Of a stretch of DNA of 64,000 nt, positions 45,633-54,658 are shown piece by piece (position 1 is the first letter of the stretch; each line of letters opens with the position of its first letter). The notes below the pieces were generated by a model. That model had not been told where the DNA came from and made no database searches. It worked only from the letters and a program-made list of their open reading frames with translations. The position numbers and the translations under genes are program-made. The DNA comes from Gemmatimonadales bacterium. Lineage in GTDB: Bacteria; Gemmatimonadota; Gemmatimonadetes; Gemmatimonadales; GWC2-71-9. The DNA is taken from contig JAHBVU010000014.1 of the NCBI GenBank assembly GCA_019637315.1, positions 1-64,000 on the forward strand. The letters are read 5' to 3'.

Positions 45633-46556
45633 ATGCGCGAAGCAGACCGGGCGCCGCTGGCATCGATTGCGCTGATTGCGGCCTTTGCCGACGGGTTCCG
45701 CAGTCCCGAGGAAATGGCGGAGCTCGAGCGCATTGCGGCGCAGATCGGCGGCTCCGACTACGACGAGGTGGCTCATCGCGTCGTTTCGGAAGGAGCAGAC
45801 CTGCCTGGTCTGGTGTCGCAGCTGTCCAGCACCGAAGCCCGCGTCGCAGCGCTGGAGCTGGCGTCGGCGGTGATTCACGCTGACGGTGTGGCCACCGAAA
45901 GCGAGCAGGCGTTTCTCCGCCAGTTGAGCCGCCTGCTCGAGCGCAGTGGCATCGATGCCCCGGAAATTCGACGCGCCGCAGAAGTCGCCGAGGCGTCCAT
46001 GTCAGCCCCGGATGCAGTGGTCGTGGCTGGGACGATGACGACCGCCGAGATGGATCGCTTGATCCTCGACAATGCCGTGCTCGCGGCGGCGCTGGAGTTG
46101 TTGCCGCAGGGCCTGGCCACCCTCGGCATTGTTCCACTCCAGCTCAGGATGGTCTATCGAATCGGACGTGATCACGGCCAGGCGTTGGACATGAACCAGA
46201 CCAAGGATCTCGTCGCCGCCATGGGAGTCGTGGTTAGCGGGCAGGTCCTGGAAGGGGTCGCGCGGAAACTGCTGGGCGGGGTGACGCGCGGCCTGCTCGG
46301 TCGCCTGGCCGGGGGCCTGGTCGGAGCAGCGGCCGGTGCCGCGCTGACGTTCGCGACGACCTATGCGCTCGGGCACGCGACCCGCCAGTACTACGCTCAG
46401 GGGCGATCGCTCAGTTCGGGCGATCTCAAGTCGCTGTTTACTCGGCTGCGCGAGGAGGCGCAAGGGCTGTTTCCGTCGCTCGAATCCCAGGTCCGGGATC
46501 GCGCGGCAAAGGTGGATGTCGAAACCGTCATGCGGGAGCTTCGAAGTTCGACTTGA
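45633..46556 (+). CDS. TerB-like N-terminal domain with DUF697-like C-terminal domain
   Basis: The 307-residue protein has a helical N-terminal half with the TerB-type acidic pattern (AFADGFRSPEEMAELERIA, then ASAVIHADGVATESEQAFL), which binds divalent metal in TerB. The second half carries LPQGLATLGIVPLQLRMVYRIG and two hydrophobic glycine-rich stretches, matching DUF697. Such proteins are membrane-associated and of unclear function. It follows DUF2911 by 3 bases and ends at a terminator. Confidence 0.78.
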   Translation: MREADRAPLASIALIAAFADGFRSPEEMAELERIAAQIGGSDYDEVAHRVVSEGADLPGLVSQLSSTEARVAALELASAVIHADGVATESEQAFLRQLSRLLERSGIDAPEIRRAAEVAEASMSAPDAVVVAGTMTTAEMDRLILDNAVLAAALELLPQGLATLGIVPLQLRMVYRIGRDHGQALDMNQTKDLVAAMGVVVSGQVLEGVARKLLGGVTRGLLGRLAGGLVGAAAGAALTFATTYALGHATRQYYAQGRSLSSGDLKSLFTRLREEAQGLFPSLESQVRDRAAKVDVETVMRELRSST

Positions 46557-46579
46557 TAACGCCATGAGGTTCGGACTCG

Positions 46580-46605
46580 AAGGGAGGCCCTCGGGCCTCC
46601 CTTTT
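46580..46605 (+). terminator. Rho-independent terminator
   Basis: AAGGGAGGCCC (46580-46590) pairs with GGGCCTCCCTT (46593-46603) around a tight loop and continues in TTTT, 24 bases after the TerB/DUF697 stop. Confidence 0.9.
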
Positions 46606-46695
46606 GCGTTGTGTCCTACCTGGGTGCCGACGGCGCCCGTGAGCCAGTCCCGCTTTGTTCTGCGCGTGATTCCGAAGCGTCTTCAGCCAGGCGAC

Positions 46696-46727
46696 TTGAC
46701 GACCGGAACCGGGGGACAAAGTATTAT
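46696..46727 (+). promoter_or_regulatory. Candidate promoter of the ECF sigma gene
   Basis: TTGACG (46696-46701) and TATTAT (46722-46727) lie 20 bases apart, which is longer than usual; a GGAACC (46705-46710) between them could instead be an ECF -35 box. The start codon follows 20 bases later with no clear ribosome site. Confidence 0.35.
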
Positions 46728-46747
46728 GAGTCACTCAGCGGCCGCCT

Positions 46748-47311
46748 GTGGAATCCTCTCAGTCCGAAGTCACCCAGCTGCTCACCCTCGTCTCGGATGG
46801 CGAGCCGGACGCGCTCGACCGCCTTTTGCCGCTCGTCTACGACGAACTCAAGGTGCTTGCCGCGAGCCATTTGCGTCGGGAGCGGGGCGATCACACTCTG
46901 AGTCCGACCGCGCTGGTGCACGAAGTCTTTCTCCGGATGGTCGGGCAGCACTCGGTCAACTGGGTTGGCCGGGCGCATTTCTTCGGCATCGCCGCCCAGG
47001 CAATGCGCCGGATTCTGGTCGACCATGCCCGGCGCCGCACCGCGCGCAAGCGGGGCCGGCAGCATCAGGTCACCCTCGATACCGATGCCGATGTGCCGGA
47101 CGATCTGTCGTCCGACGAAGTCATGGCGGTCGACGAGGCGCTTGCCCAGCTTGCCGAGCTGGATCCGCGGCAGGCCAAGCTGATCGAGCTGCGCTACTTC
47201 GCCGGGTTCTCCATCGAAGAGACCGCCGCCGTGCTCGGAATCTCGACGGCAACGGTCAAGCGCGACTGGGCCCTGGCACGGGCCTGGTTGCAGCACCGGC
47301 TGGGGCCGTGA
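46748..47311 (+). CDS. ECF-type sigma factor (TIGR02999-like)
   Basis: The 187-residue protein has sigma region 2 (LPLVYDELKVLAASHLRRERGDHTLSPTALVHEVFLRM in the family's form) and a region 4 helix-turn-helix (FSIEETAAVLGISTATVKRDWALARAWL). This subfamily pairs with Ser/Thr kinase genes in Acidobacteria, Planctomycetes and Gemmatimonadota. GTG is the start. The kinase gene follows 31 bases later, so they form a signalling pair; no anti-sigma factor is visible. Confidence 0.93.
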   Translation: MESSQSEVTQLLTLVSDGEPDALDRLLPLVYDELKVLAASHLRRERGDHTLSPTALVHEVFLRMVGQHSVNWVGRAHFFGIAAQAMRRILVDHARRRTARKRGRQHQVTLDTDADVPDDLSSDEVMAVDEALAQLAELDPRQAKLIELRYFAGFSIEETAAVLGISTATVKRDWALARAWLQHRLGP

Positions 47312-47342
47312 TCGCGCCGACGCGCGCTGGCCAGGTGGGCAC

Positions 47343-49829
47343 GTGACACCGCAACTGACCCCCGATCGCTGGCGCCTGGTCAAGGCCGCCTTTGCCGAGT
47401 TGTCCGAGCTGCCGACCGACGAACGCGCCCTTCGGCTCGACCAGATGACATTCGGTGACTCGGCCCTGCGGGCCGAGGTCGAAGCGCTGCTTGCGGCGGC
47501 CGACGCCGTGGGCGACCGTTTCGAGCGCTCGCCGCTCGAAGCGCTGGCTCCCGATGCCGTGAGCGACCCGGTCGGCTGGCGGGTCGGGCCCTACCAGATC
47601 ATCAGGCCGATCGGTCGGGGTGGGATGGGTGCGGTCTACGAGGCGCACCGGGCCGACGCCGACTTTCACAAGCGCGTCGCGGTCAAGATGGTGGCGCGTG
47701 GGCGGGACTCCGACGCGATCCTGCGGCGCTTTCGCTATGAGCGCCAGATTCTGGCGCGGCTCGAGCACCGGAACATTGCCGCCCTGCTCGACGGTGGGGT
47801 CACCGACGACGGGCAGCCGTACTTCGTGATGGAGTACGTCGAGGGTGAGCGGATCGACCGCTACTGCTCGGCAGCGCAGCTGGGCATCCATGACCGCTTG
47901 CGGCTCTTCCGTCAGGTTTGTACCGCCGTCCAGTATGCCCATCAGAATCTGGTCGTTCACCGCGATCTCAAGCCGAGCAACATCCTGGTCAGCGCCGACG
48001 GCACCGTCAAGCTGCTCGACTTCGGCATTGCCAAGGTGCTCGACCCCGAGGAGTCGGATGCCGAGCCGATGACGCAGACGGGCGTCGCCCCGATGACGAC
48101 CGCGTACGCCAGTCCGGAACAGCTGATGGGCAGCCCCGTCACCACGTCGAGCGACGTGTACTCTCTCGGTGTGCTGCTTTACGAGCTGCTGACCGGGCGA
48201 CCGCCGTTCGATGTTACGGACTTGCCCGTGCTCGAAGCCCGGCGCCGGATGGCGGAGTCGATGCCTGACCTGCCAAGCCGCGTGGTCGCCGCCGAGACCA
48301 TGTCGTCGACCGCCGAGCCGACCACGCGGCGCCTGCAGCGCGCCATCGAGGGTGAACTCGACGATATCGTGATGATGGCGCTGCGGAAGGAGCCGGAGCG
48401 CCGATATTCCTCGGTGGAGGCCATGTCCGAGGACATCTTGCGCTTCCTGGCCGGGCTGCCGATTCAGGCCACCCCCGACTCGGTACGGTACCGGATCGGC
48501 AAGCTGGTGCGGAGGAATCGGGCTGCGGTCGCTGCGCTGGCGGTGGCGGTGGTCGCCCTCGTGGCCGGCACGGCCGTCAGCGTGTGGCAGGCGGGGCGGG
48601 CCCGCGCCGAGCGGGACCGGGCGGAGCTCGAGTTGGCCAAGGCCGAGAGCGTCACGGAGTTTCTCCGTTCCGTCTTTCTCGCCGCCACTCCGCAACAGCT
48701 GGGCCGGCAGGTCACCGTCGTCGATGCGATCGATGCCGCCGTGCCCCGGGTCGACTCGGCGTTTCACGACCAGCTGGCCGCGCGCTCGGCGGTCAAGGTC
48801 ATCCTGGCCACGACGCTGTTCGACATGGGCTTGCTGGACCGGGCGGAACCTCTGGCGCGCGAAGCGCTGCAGCTGCAGACCTCGCTCGACAGCGGGCGGG
48901 TCACCTGGGCCGGCGCCACGACACGCTACAACCTGGCAATGGTCGAGCGTTCGCTCGGTCGTCCGGATGCTGCGGAGCCGCTGCTGCGTGAGGCACTGGC
49001 ACAGTACGAATCACTGCCCGGGGTCGATCCGGCGGAAATTGCGGTCGGGTGGGCCGAGATGGCGCTGCTGCTGAGCGAGCAGGGGCGCCACGAGGATGCC
49101 ATTACCCTGCAGAGCCGGGTCGTTCAGCTGCTGCGTCAGCGGGGCGCCGGGCAAGTCCGTCGCCGTTCGGTGACCATCGCCAACTATGCCAGCCTGCTGA
49201 CCGAAGTGGGTCGCCTGGCGGAGGCGGAGCCGCTCCATCGGGAGAGCATTGCGCTGGCGGAGGAGGCGCGCGGACCGGATGACCCGCTGGTCGGCAGCAT
49301 TCTACAACCGTTTGCGATCAACCTGCTCTATGCCGGTCGGCCGGCGGAAGCGGAGTCGGTGGCGCGTCGCAGCTATCGGATTCTGTCGCATCACTTGGAC
49401 CCGTTCAACCCGGCCACGCTGGTGGGTTTGCGCGGCCTGCTCAACGTGCTGGTGGAGCATGGCGGGTGTCGCGAGGCCGTGAGTCTGGCGGAACCGGTCA
49501 TTGCGGAGCGTGGCAAGCGGGTCCCCGAAAGCGAGCTGTCGCTTGGCTCGGCTTACCTCGCCGCAGGCGACTGCCTGGGGCGCGACGGTGACCCCGTCCG
49601 AGCGGAGGCCCTGCTGCGGGAAGCGGTTCGGCTACGCCAGCGAACCTTGCCGGCCGGGCATTGGGCCACCGGGCACGCCGAGAGCCTGCTGGGAGAGTTT
49701 CTGGTCCGTCACGGTAAGAAGGATGAGGGACGGTCGCTCGGGGCGGGCGCAGTTGCTGCGCTCGAGGCCGCCCTGGGCAGCGATCACTACCGGACCCTCC
49801 AGGCCCGAGCCCGTCTTTCGCGCGATTAG
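47343..49829 (+). CDS. Ser/Thr protein kinase with membrane segment and TPR sensor region
   Basis: This 828-residue protein has an N-terminal tail, then a Hanks-type kinase: glycine loop IGRGGMGAVYEA near residue 90, VAVKM lysine, HRDLKPSNILV near 205, DFGIAK near 225 and YASPEQL. A membrane segment (about residues 393-415) leads to an extracytoplasmic region of TPR-like helical repeats. It probably phosphorylates the neighbouring sigma factor or related targets in response to an envelope signal. The start is GTG. Its stop overlaps the convergent moeA stop by four bases. Confidence 0.94.
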   Translation: MTPQLTPDRWRLVKAAFAELSELPTDERALRLDQMTFGDSALRAEVEALLAAADAVGDRFERSPLEALAPDAVSDPVGWRVGPYQIIRPIGRGGMGAVYEAHRADADFHKRVAVKMVARGRDSDAILRRFRYERQILARLEHRNIAALLDGGVTDDGQPYFVMEYVEGERIDRYCSAAQLGIHDRLRLFRQVCTAVQYAHQNLVVHRDLKPSNILVSADGTVKLLDFGIAKVLDPEESDAEPMTQTGVAPMTTAYASPEQLMGSPVTTSSDVYSLGVLLYELLTGRPPFDVTDLPVLEARRRMAESMPDLPSRVVAAETMSSTAEPTTRRLQRAIEGELDDIVMMALRKEPERRYSSVEAMSEDILRFLAGLPIQATPDSVRYRIGKLVRRNRAAVAALAVAVVALVAGTAVSVWQAGRARAERDRAELELAKAESVTEFLRSVFLAATPQQLGRQVTVVDAIDAAVPRVDSAFHDQLAARSAVKVILATTLFDMGLLDRAEPLAREALQLQTSLDSGRVTWAGATTRYNLAMVERSLGRPDAAEPLLREALAQYESLPGVDPAEIAVGWAEMALLLSEQGRHEDAITLQSRVVQLLRQRGAGQVRRRSVTIANYASLLTEVGRLAEAEPLHRESIALAEEARGPDDPLVGSILQPFAINLLYAGRPAEAESVARRSYRILSHHLDPFNPATLVGLRGLLNVLVEHGGCREAVSLAEPVIAERGKRVPESELSLGSAYLAAGDCLGRDGDPVRAEALLREAVRLRQRTLPAGHWATGHAESLLGEFLVRHGKKDEGRSLGAGAVAALEAALGSDHYRTLQARARLSRD

Positions 49830-51079
49830 AACGCCGGGTCGGCCCGGTGACAAGGTTCGTCGAGGCGAATCGCGTGCAGTTCCGCGCCTGCCGGCGTCTC
49901 ATGCTGGCCTTCCGGCACGATCATCAGCCCGTCGGCGCGCGCCATCGAGGTGAGCACACCTGAGCCTTGTGATCCGGTCACCCGCGCGGTCGGGCAGACG
50001 GGGTCGCCGTGCAGCGACACCCGCAGAAAATGCTGCAGGACGGGGCCGAGTGAAATCGCGGTTTCGGTCCGCACCCGGATGCCCTCGCGGAAGGGCAGTC
50101 GGTGCCCCATCAGCACCCGAACCGCGGCCCGCCCGAAGAGCTCGAATGTCACCATGGTACTGACCGGATTGCCCGGCAGACCGATCCATGGCGTCGGTCC
50201 CAGGCGCCCGAATCCCACCGGAGCGCCGGGTCGCATCCGCAGCCGCCAGAAATCGAGCTGTCCTCCCATGGTCTCGATGACGCTGCGCAGATGGTCGTGC
50301 TCACCGACACTGATCCCGGCGCTGGTGATGAGGAGGTCGCAATCGGCTGCACGTTCGAGCTGGGCGCGAATACTCTCGGGCGTATCCTGTGCCAGGCCAA
50401 GGTCCACCGGTTCGCCGCCGGCCTCACGTACCAGCGCAGCAAGGGTATAGCTGTTCGAGCTGGCGATTCGCTCGCCGCGCAGGATCAGGTCGGGCTGGTC
50501 GAGTCGCGCCAGCTCGTCGCCGCTGGCGGCAATCCCGACTCGGGGTCGGCGCCAGACCATGGGGTGCGTTACGGCCAGGGACGCAAGCACGCCGAGATGG
50601 GCCGGGCGCAGTTCGGTGCCGGGTTCGAAGACGACGGCGCCACGGGGTATGTCCTCGCCTGCCTGGCGCAGGTTGGCGAGGCAGTCGCGATCGCCGAAGA
50701 TCCGAACCTCGGGCTCACCGAGATCGGTGTCTTCCTGCCGGATCACGCTGTCGGCGCCATTGGGAACCGGAGCGCCGGTGAAGATGCGGGCGCATTGTCC
50801 GGGGCCGATCGACCGGCTCGGCACGGCGCCGGCCGGAATCCGCTCGATCACGGTGAGCCGACGCGGTTGTTCGGCTGAGGCGCCTCGAACATCACTGCCG
50901 CGAACGGCATAGCCGTCCATGGCAGCGTTGGTTCGAAACGGGACGTCGATCGGGCTGGTGATCGTTTCGGCGAGGACGCTTCCCAGCGCGCCTTCGAGCG
51001 GCACGCGGAGAGGCGGCTGCGGGGTCAGCGCGTCGGCGATCCGCCGGGCTGCCTCGCGGGCAGTCAGTCGAGTGTCCAT
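49826..51079 (-). CDS. moeA: Molybdopterin molybdenumtransferase
   Basis: The 417-residue enzyme inserts molybdate into adenylated molybdopterin. It has FRTNAAMDGYAVR near residue 50, FTGAPVPNGADSVIRQEDT, GISVGEHDHLRSVIE and GLPGNPVSTMVTFELF. The gene stands ahead of its partners mobB and mobA in the same direction? No: transcription on the minus strand runs mobA, mobB, moeA, so it is the last of the three, 20 bases after mobB. Confidence 0.95.
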   Translation of the reverse strand: MDTRLTAREAARRIADALTPQPPLRVPLEGALGSVLAETITSPIDVPFRTNAAMDGYAVRGSDVRGASAEQPRRLTVIERIPAGAVPSRSIGPGQCARIFTGAPVPNGADSVIRQEDTDLGEPEVRIFGDRDCLANLRQAGEDIPRGAVVFEPGTELRPAHLGVLASLAVTHPMVWRRPRVGIAASGDELARLDQPDLILRGERIASSNSYTLAALVREAGGEPVDLGLAQDTPESIRAQLERAADCDLLITSAGISVGEHDHLRSVIETMGGQLDFWRLRMRPGAPVGFGRLGPTPWIGLPGNPVSTMVTFELFGRAAVRVLMGHRLPFREGIRVRTETAISLGPVLQHFLRVSLHGDPVCPTARVTGSQGSGVLTSMARADGLMIVPEGQHETPAGAELHAIRLDEPCHRADPAF

Positions 51080-51098
51080 CCGGCGCAGATGGCTGGTG

Positions 51099-51623
51099 TC
51101 AGGAGGGCTCGAACCGCCGGGCGCGATCCCACACGAGCGCGGCGAGAAACTGCAGCCACATGGTGTCGGTGAAGCGAAGCACGGAGCACTTGATTGCAGG
51201 CAGCTCGATGTCGCTCAGCACGGCGATCCAGTCCTGCTGCACTGAACTGGTGGTCGCGAGCGGCGCGGGGCCGAGCGAGGAGCGAAAGACCTCGATCTTC
51301 GGGATGCCGTCATCGGTCAGATTGTCTGCCAGGACGAGATCGCGGTCGCTGAAGTAGCGGAGCGCCAGCTCGGCGGTGCTCGGCTCAGTGTCCGCTCGCT
51401 CGAGCAGCATCCGGGTGCCCCGTCCGACCTGCAGAAAGCCGTCCAGCTGCCCCTCGTGAAGGATCGATCCGGCATCGCTGGCTCGGTCGAACTGTTCCAA
51501 AGGATCCCCCACGGCGCGGATGGCCGCTACCCGCTTGCCTCGCCGAGTCAGTTCTCGGGCGAGCATGGCGAGCAGGGTGGTTTTTCCGACGCGCGGATGG
51601 CCGACAATCGAAATGAGCCGCAT
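51099..51623 (-). CDS. MobB-like GTPase for molybdenum cofactor dinucleotide synthesis
   Basis: A 174-residue P-loop protein: GHPRVGKT at residues 8-15, followed by an MobB-type wording (ARELTRRGKRVAAIRAVGDPLEQFDRASDAGSILHEG). It binds GTP and assists MobA. The second half (from residue 85) is less conserved than in typical MobB. It lies between mobA (103 bases) and moeA. Confidence 0.8.
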   Translation of the reverse strand: MRLISIVGHPRVGKTTLLAMLARELTRRGKRVAAIRAVGDPLEQFDRASDAGSILHEGQLDGFLQVGRGTRMLLERADTEPSTAELALRYFSDRDLVLADNLTDDGIPKIEVFRSSLGPAPLATTSSVQQDWIAVLSDIELPAIKCSVLRFTDTMWLQFLAALVWDRARRFEPS

Positions 51624-51726
51624 GGCACCACGGGGACCAGCCCCGCCTCCGGGTGAGTTCGGCCTGGTCTCGCCGAACTCCGAAAGTGTACTTGGCTTGT
51701 GGTGGGAAGTCGAGTCGCCGTGAGAG

Positions 51727-52317
51727 TCAGGGCAACACCGCGTTGGCTCGGGCCAGGTCGTCCGCGGTATTGATATTGAGGAAGAGTCGCGACGTTTCGC
51801 CTAGCGCAGCAAGCGATTCCGGGGGGATCCGGTGGACCCGCGCTCCCGGCAGCCACCCGGTCACGCGACGCTCGCCTCGGGCCAGCGCCGCTTCGATGAT
51901 CGGCAGAGCGCCGGGGCCATAGCCGGCGCAGAGCGGTTCGAGCCGCCCCGGGCTGCTTTCCGGAATGACCGCGTCGAACTGGTCGAGTGGTGCCGCCACC
52001 GCAGTGAGCAACTCCGGGGTCACGAAAGGCAGGTCCCAGGCAAGACAGATCACCGAGCCACCCGCCGCGCGGATCGCGGTTTCAATGCCGCCGAGCGGGC
52101 CCAGGCCGGCAAGACGGTCCGGCACGACCGTGAGGCCAGGAACCCACCGGTGCGCGGCTGGCGAGCTGGCAATCAGCATCGGGGGCCGCCCGAATGCAGC
52201 TTGGCAGGCCGCGACGATCCGGTCGAGGATGCGATGCCCGTGCACTTCGAGCAGGCCCTTGGGTAATCCACCGAGTCGACGGGCATCGCCCCCGGCAATC
52301 ACGGCGCACTGTACCAT
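51727..52317 (-). CDS. mobA: Molybdenum cofactor guanylyltransferase
   Basis: The 196-residue enzyme attaches GMP to molybdopterin. The N-terminal AGGDARRLGGLPKGLLEVHG is the nucleotide signature, LAWDLPFVTPELL binds metal, and EPLCAGYGP matches the central MobA motif. The start at 52317 (MVQCAVIAGG) is taken from the family's N-terminus; the longer frame upstream has no signature and no clear ribosome site is visible for either. Confidence 0.88.
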   Translation of the reverse strand: MVQCAVIAGGDARRLGGLPKGLLEVHGHRILDRIVAACQAAFGRPPMLIASSPAAHRWVPGLTVVPDRLAGLGPLGGIETAIRAAGGSVICLAWDLPFVTPELLTAVAAPLDQFDAVIPESSPGRLEPLCAGYGPGALPIIEAALARGERRVTGWLPGARVHRIPPESLAALGETSRLFLNINTADDLARANAVLP

Positions 52318-52372
52318 CAGCGAGGCGCCCTTGCGCGCAGCAACCTGGAGTCGCGCGGTGCGGAGCCGACCG

Positions 52373-53092
52373 TCAGAAGAAGGGATTCCGGAAAGCGTAG
52401 CCCAGCCCGGCGTGCAGTACCGGCGTCGGCGCCCATTGCTTGAGGGGTTGGTTGGCCAGCAGCGGCTCCATCGGCCCCAGTCCGTCCGGGTCATAGGTTC
52501 GGTACAGCGCCGGGTATGACAGGTTCACGAAGATGGCACGAGCCTCGGCGCGGACATAGAGGCGCCGGGTGAGGAAGGTGCGCATCCCGACGGCGGGCGC
52601 AAAGTAGAACTTGGTGCCGAACCGGTAGCCGGACCGGTCTTCCGGAACGTTCTCGCCGAATGCCAGACCGAGGCCCAGACCGATGTACGGGGCGACGCTG
52701 TTCCAAGTCTTGTTGCCGGTCAGGTTGAGCTGGACCAGCCCCTCGGCGAACCAGACGTTCTGGTCGACCGGGCCCCGGAAGCCCTGGCCGGACAACGAGG
52801 TATCGGCATAGTTCCGCTGCAGCTGTGCGTAGCCGGCGCCGAGCCCGATCGTCAGGGCGCGATCGGCGAGGAACTCGTGGCGGGCCCAGATCGAGGGGCC
52901 ATCGTGGGGGCCGAGCCCGTAGGAGCCGCCCTTGCCGAACGCCTGGCCGGCTGACACGGAAAGGAACTGCCCCCAGCGCAGGTCGCGATAGGGAGATCGG
53001 GCCGGGTCATGGCCGACCTGAGCGGCTGCCTGCCCGGCCAGAGCAACGGCAAGAGCGGCAGCCGACGTGATGCGCAGCAGGTAACTAGGCAC
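52373..53092 (-). CDS. Outer-membrane beta-barrel-type protein, unknown function
   Basis: The 239-residue protein has a signal peptide (cleavage near GQAAAQ), then alternating hydrophobic/polar strands with Gly and aromatic residues (GLGLGLAFGENV, VGMRTFLTRRLYVRAEAR), and ends in FRNPFF with a terminal Phe typical of outer-membrane barrels. It resembles small Gemmatimonadota/Bacteroidota barrel proteins. It overlaps the gpmI stop by 8 bases, so it is translated after gpmI. Confidence 0.75.
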   Translation of the reverse strand: MPSYLLRITSAAALAVALAGQAAAQVGHDPARSPYRDLRWGQFLSVSAGQAFGKGGSYGLGPHDGPSIWARHEFLADRALTIGLGAGYAQLQRNYADTSLSGQGFRGPVDQNVWFAEGLVQLNLTGNKTWNSVAPYIGLGLGLAFGENVPEDRSGYRFGTKFYFAPAVGMRTFLTRRLYVRAEARAIFVNLSYPALYRTYDPDGLGPMEPLLANQPLKQWAPTPVLHAGLGYAFRNPFF

Positions 53093-54629
53093 GAGACAGA
53101 CTCCGGCCGGTCATTTCGACCGGCTGATCGAGGCCAAGCAGATCGAGGACGGTCGGCGCCACATCACAGAGGGCGCCGCCTGATCGAAGGCCGGTGAAGG
53201 AGGTACCCACGGCCACGAACGGGACCGGGTTGGTCGTGTGTGCGGTATGCGGTCCGCCCGAGACGGGATCGACCATCATCTCGCAGTTGCCGTGGTCGGC
53301 CGTGATCAGAACGCGGGTGCCGCTCCGCTCGGCAGCTTCGAGAATTCGCCCGAGGCAAACGTCGATCGTTTCGACGGCTCGGAGGATGGCCGACGGGACC
53401 CCAGTATGACCGACCATGTCCGCGTTGGCAAAGTTGCAGAGGAAAAAATCGTGGGCTCGCCGTGTCATGGCGGTGCAAAGCGCGTCGGCAATGCCGGCGG
53501 CGCTCATTTCGGGCATCAGATCGTAGGTGGCCACCTTGGGCGATGGAATCAACTGCCGTTCTTCGCCGGGGTAGGGTGGTTCGACGCCCCCGTTGAAGAA
53601 GTACGTGACGTGCGGGTACTTCTCCGTCTCGGCGGTGCGAAACTGGGTCCGCGAGGCATCGGCCAGCACTTCGGCCAGGATCCGGGCCAGGTTGAACGGC
53701 GCAAACGCGGTGGGCAGCGCAAAAGTCCCGTCGTACTGCGTCATGGTGACAAGAGCAACGGCCGGGCGGTCGTCGACGGGAAATCCGTCGAAACCCTCGA
53801 TGGCCAGCGCCCGGACGATCTGGCGCATCCGGTCGCTGCGGTAGTTGAAGCAGAAAATGCCGTCGCCGTCCCGGAGCAGCGCGGCAGGCACGCCGTGCTG
53901 CTGAATCACGATCGGTTTGATGAACTCGTCGGTTTCGCCCCGATCGTAGGCCGCTTTGATGGCCAGGACCGGATCGGTGGCAGCAGCGCCGACGCCATGG
54001 ACCATCAGATCGTAGGCAAGCCGGGTCCGCTCCCAGCGTCGGTCGCGATCCATTGCGAAGTACCGGCCGATCAGGCTGGCCAGGACTCCGCGATCGCCGG
54101 TTATGCGTCGGATGTCCGCCGCCAGGGCTTCGACGAAGCCCAGTGCCGACATCGGCAGGGTGTCGCGCCCGTCGAGAAAGGCGTGAACCGCAATCCGCCG
54201 GACGCCCAGACGCATCCCGAGTTCCAGCGCGGCAAGCAGGTGGGTATCGATGGCGTGGACGCCACCATTGCCGACCAGCCCGACCAGGTGCAGGGTGCCA
54301 CCCGTGCGGGCCAGGCGGACGCCGAGTTCGCGAAACGCTGGGAGATCGAAGAACGCTCCGGTACGGATGCTCTCAGATATCCGGACCAGGTCCTGCATGA
54401 CGACTCGGCCCGCGCCGAGGTTGAGATGGCCGACTTCGCTGTTGCCCATCTGCCCGGCGGGCAGCCCGACGGCAAGGCCGCTCGCGTCGAGGAGCGTGCG
54501 CGGCGACGCGTTCCAGACCTGGTGCCAGACCGGGGTCCGTCCGAGTTCGATCGCGTTGTCTCTGGGGTCGCTGCGATAGCCCCAGCCGTCGAGGACGATC
54601 AGTGCGACCGGGGCGGCATGGTTTGACAT
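53085..54629 (-). CDS. gpmI: 2,3-bisphosphoglycerate-independent phosphoglycerate mutase
   Basis: This 514-residue enzyme interconverts 2- and 3-phosphoglycerate in glycolysis using two Mn2+ ions. The nucleophile is Ser64 in GQMGNSEVGH; LIVLDGWG opens the protein, HAFLDGRDT and DRDRRWERT are substrate-binding motifs, and NFANADMVGHTG and TADHGNCE hold metal ligands. It has a divergent partner, the SH3 gene, 29 bases away. Confidence 0.96.
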   Translation of the reverse strand: MSNHAAPVALIVLDGWGYRSDPRDNAIELGRTPVWHQVWNASPRTLLDASGLAVGLPAGQMGNSEVGHLNLGAGRVVMQDLVRISESIRTGAFFDLPAFRELGVRLARTGGTLHLVGLVGNGGVHAIDTHLLAALELGMRLGVRRIAVHAFLDGRDTLPMSALGFVEALAADIRRITGDRGVLASLIGRYFAMDRDRRWERTRLAYDLMVHGVGAAATDPVLAIKAAYDRGETDEFIKPIVIQQHGVPAALLRDGDGIFCFNYRSDRMRQIVRALAIEGFDGFPVDDRPAVALVTMTQYDGTFALPTAFAPFNLARILAEVLADASRTQFRTAETEKYPHVTYFFNGGVEPPYPGEERQLIPSPKVATYDLMPEMSAAGIADALCTAMTRRAHDFFLCNFANADMVGHTGVPSAILRAVETIDVCLGRILEAAERSGTRVLITADHGNCEMMVDPVSGGPHTAHTTNPVPFVAVGTSFTGLRSGGALCDVAPTVLDLLGLDQPVEMTGRSLSRA

Positions 54630-54658
54630 GGTTTGGAGCGTCGTCTACAATCCGAAAC

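Noticed and set aside
41686-46556. Tellurite resistance function for the TerC-like and TerB-like genes
   Set aside because: There is no complete ter operon; the riboswitch points to manganese, and TerB domains occur in other settings.
47256-48767. Long minus-strand frame opposite the Ser/Thr kinase
   Set aside because: The kinase motifs on the plus strand are complete; the antisense translation shows none.
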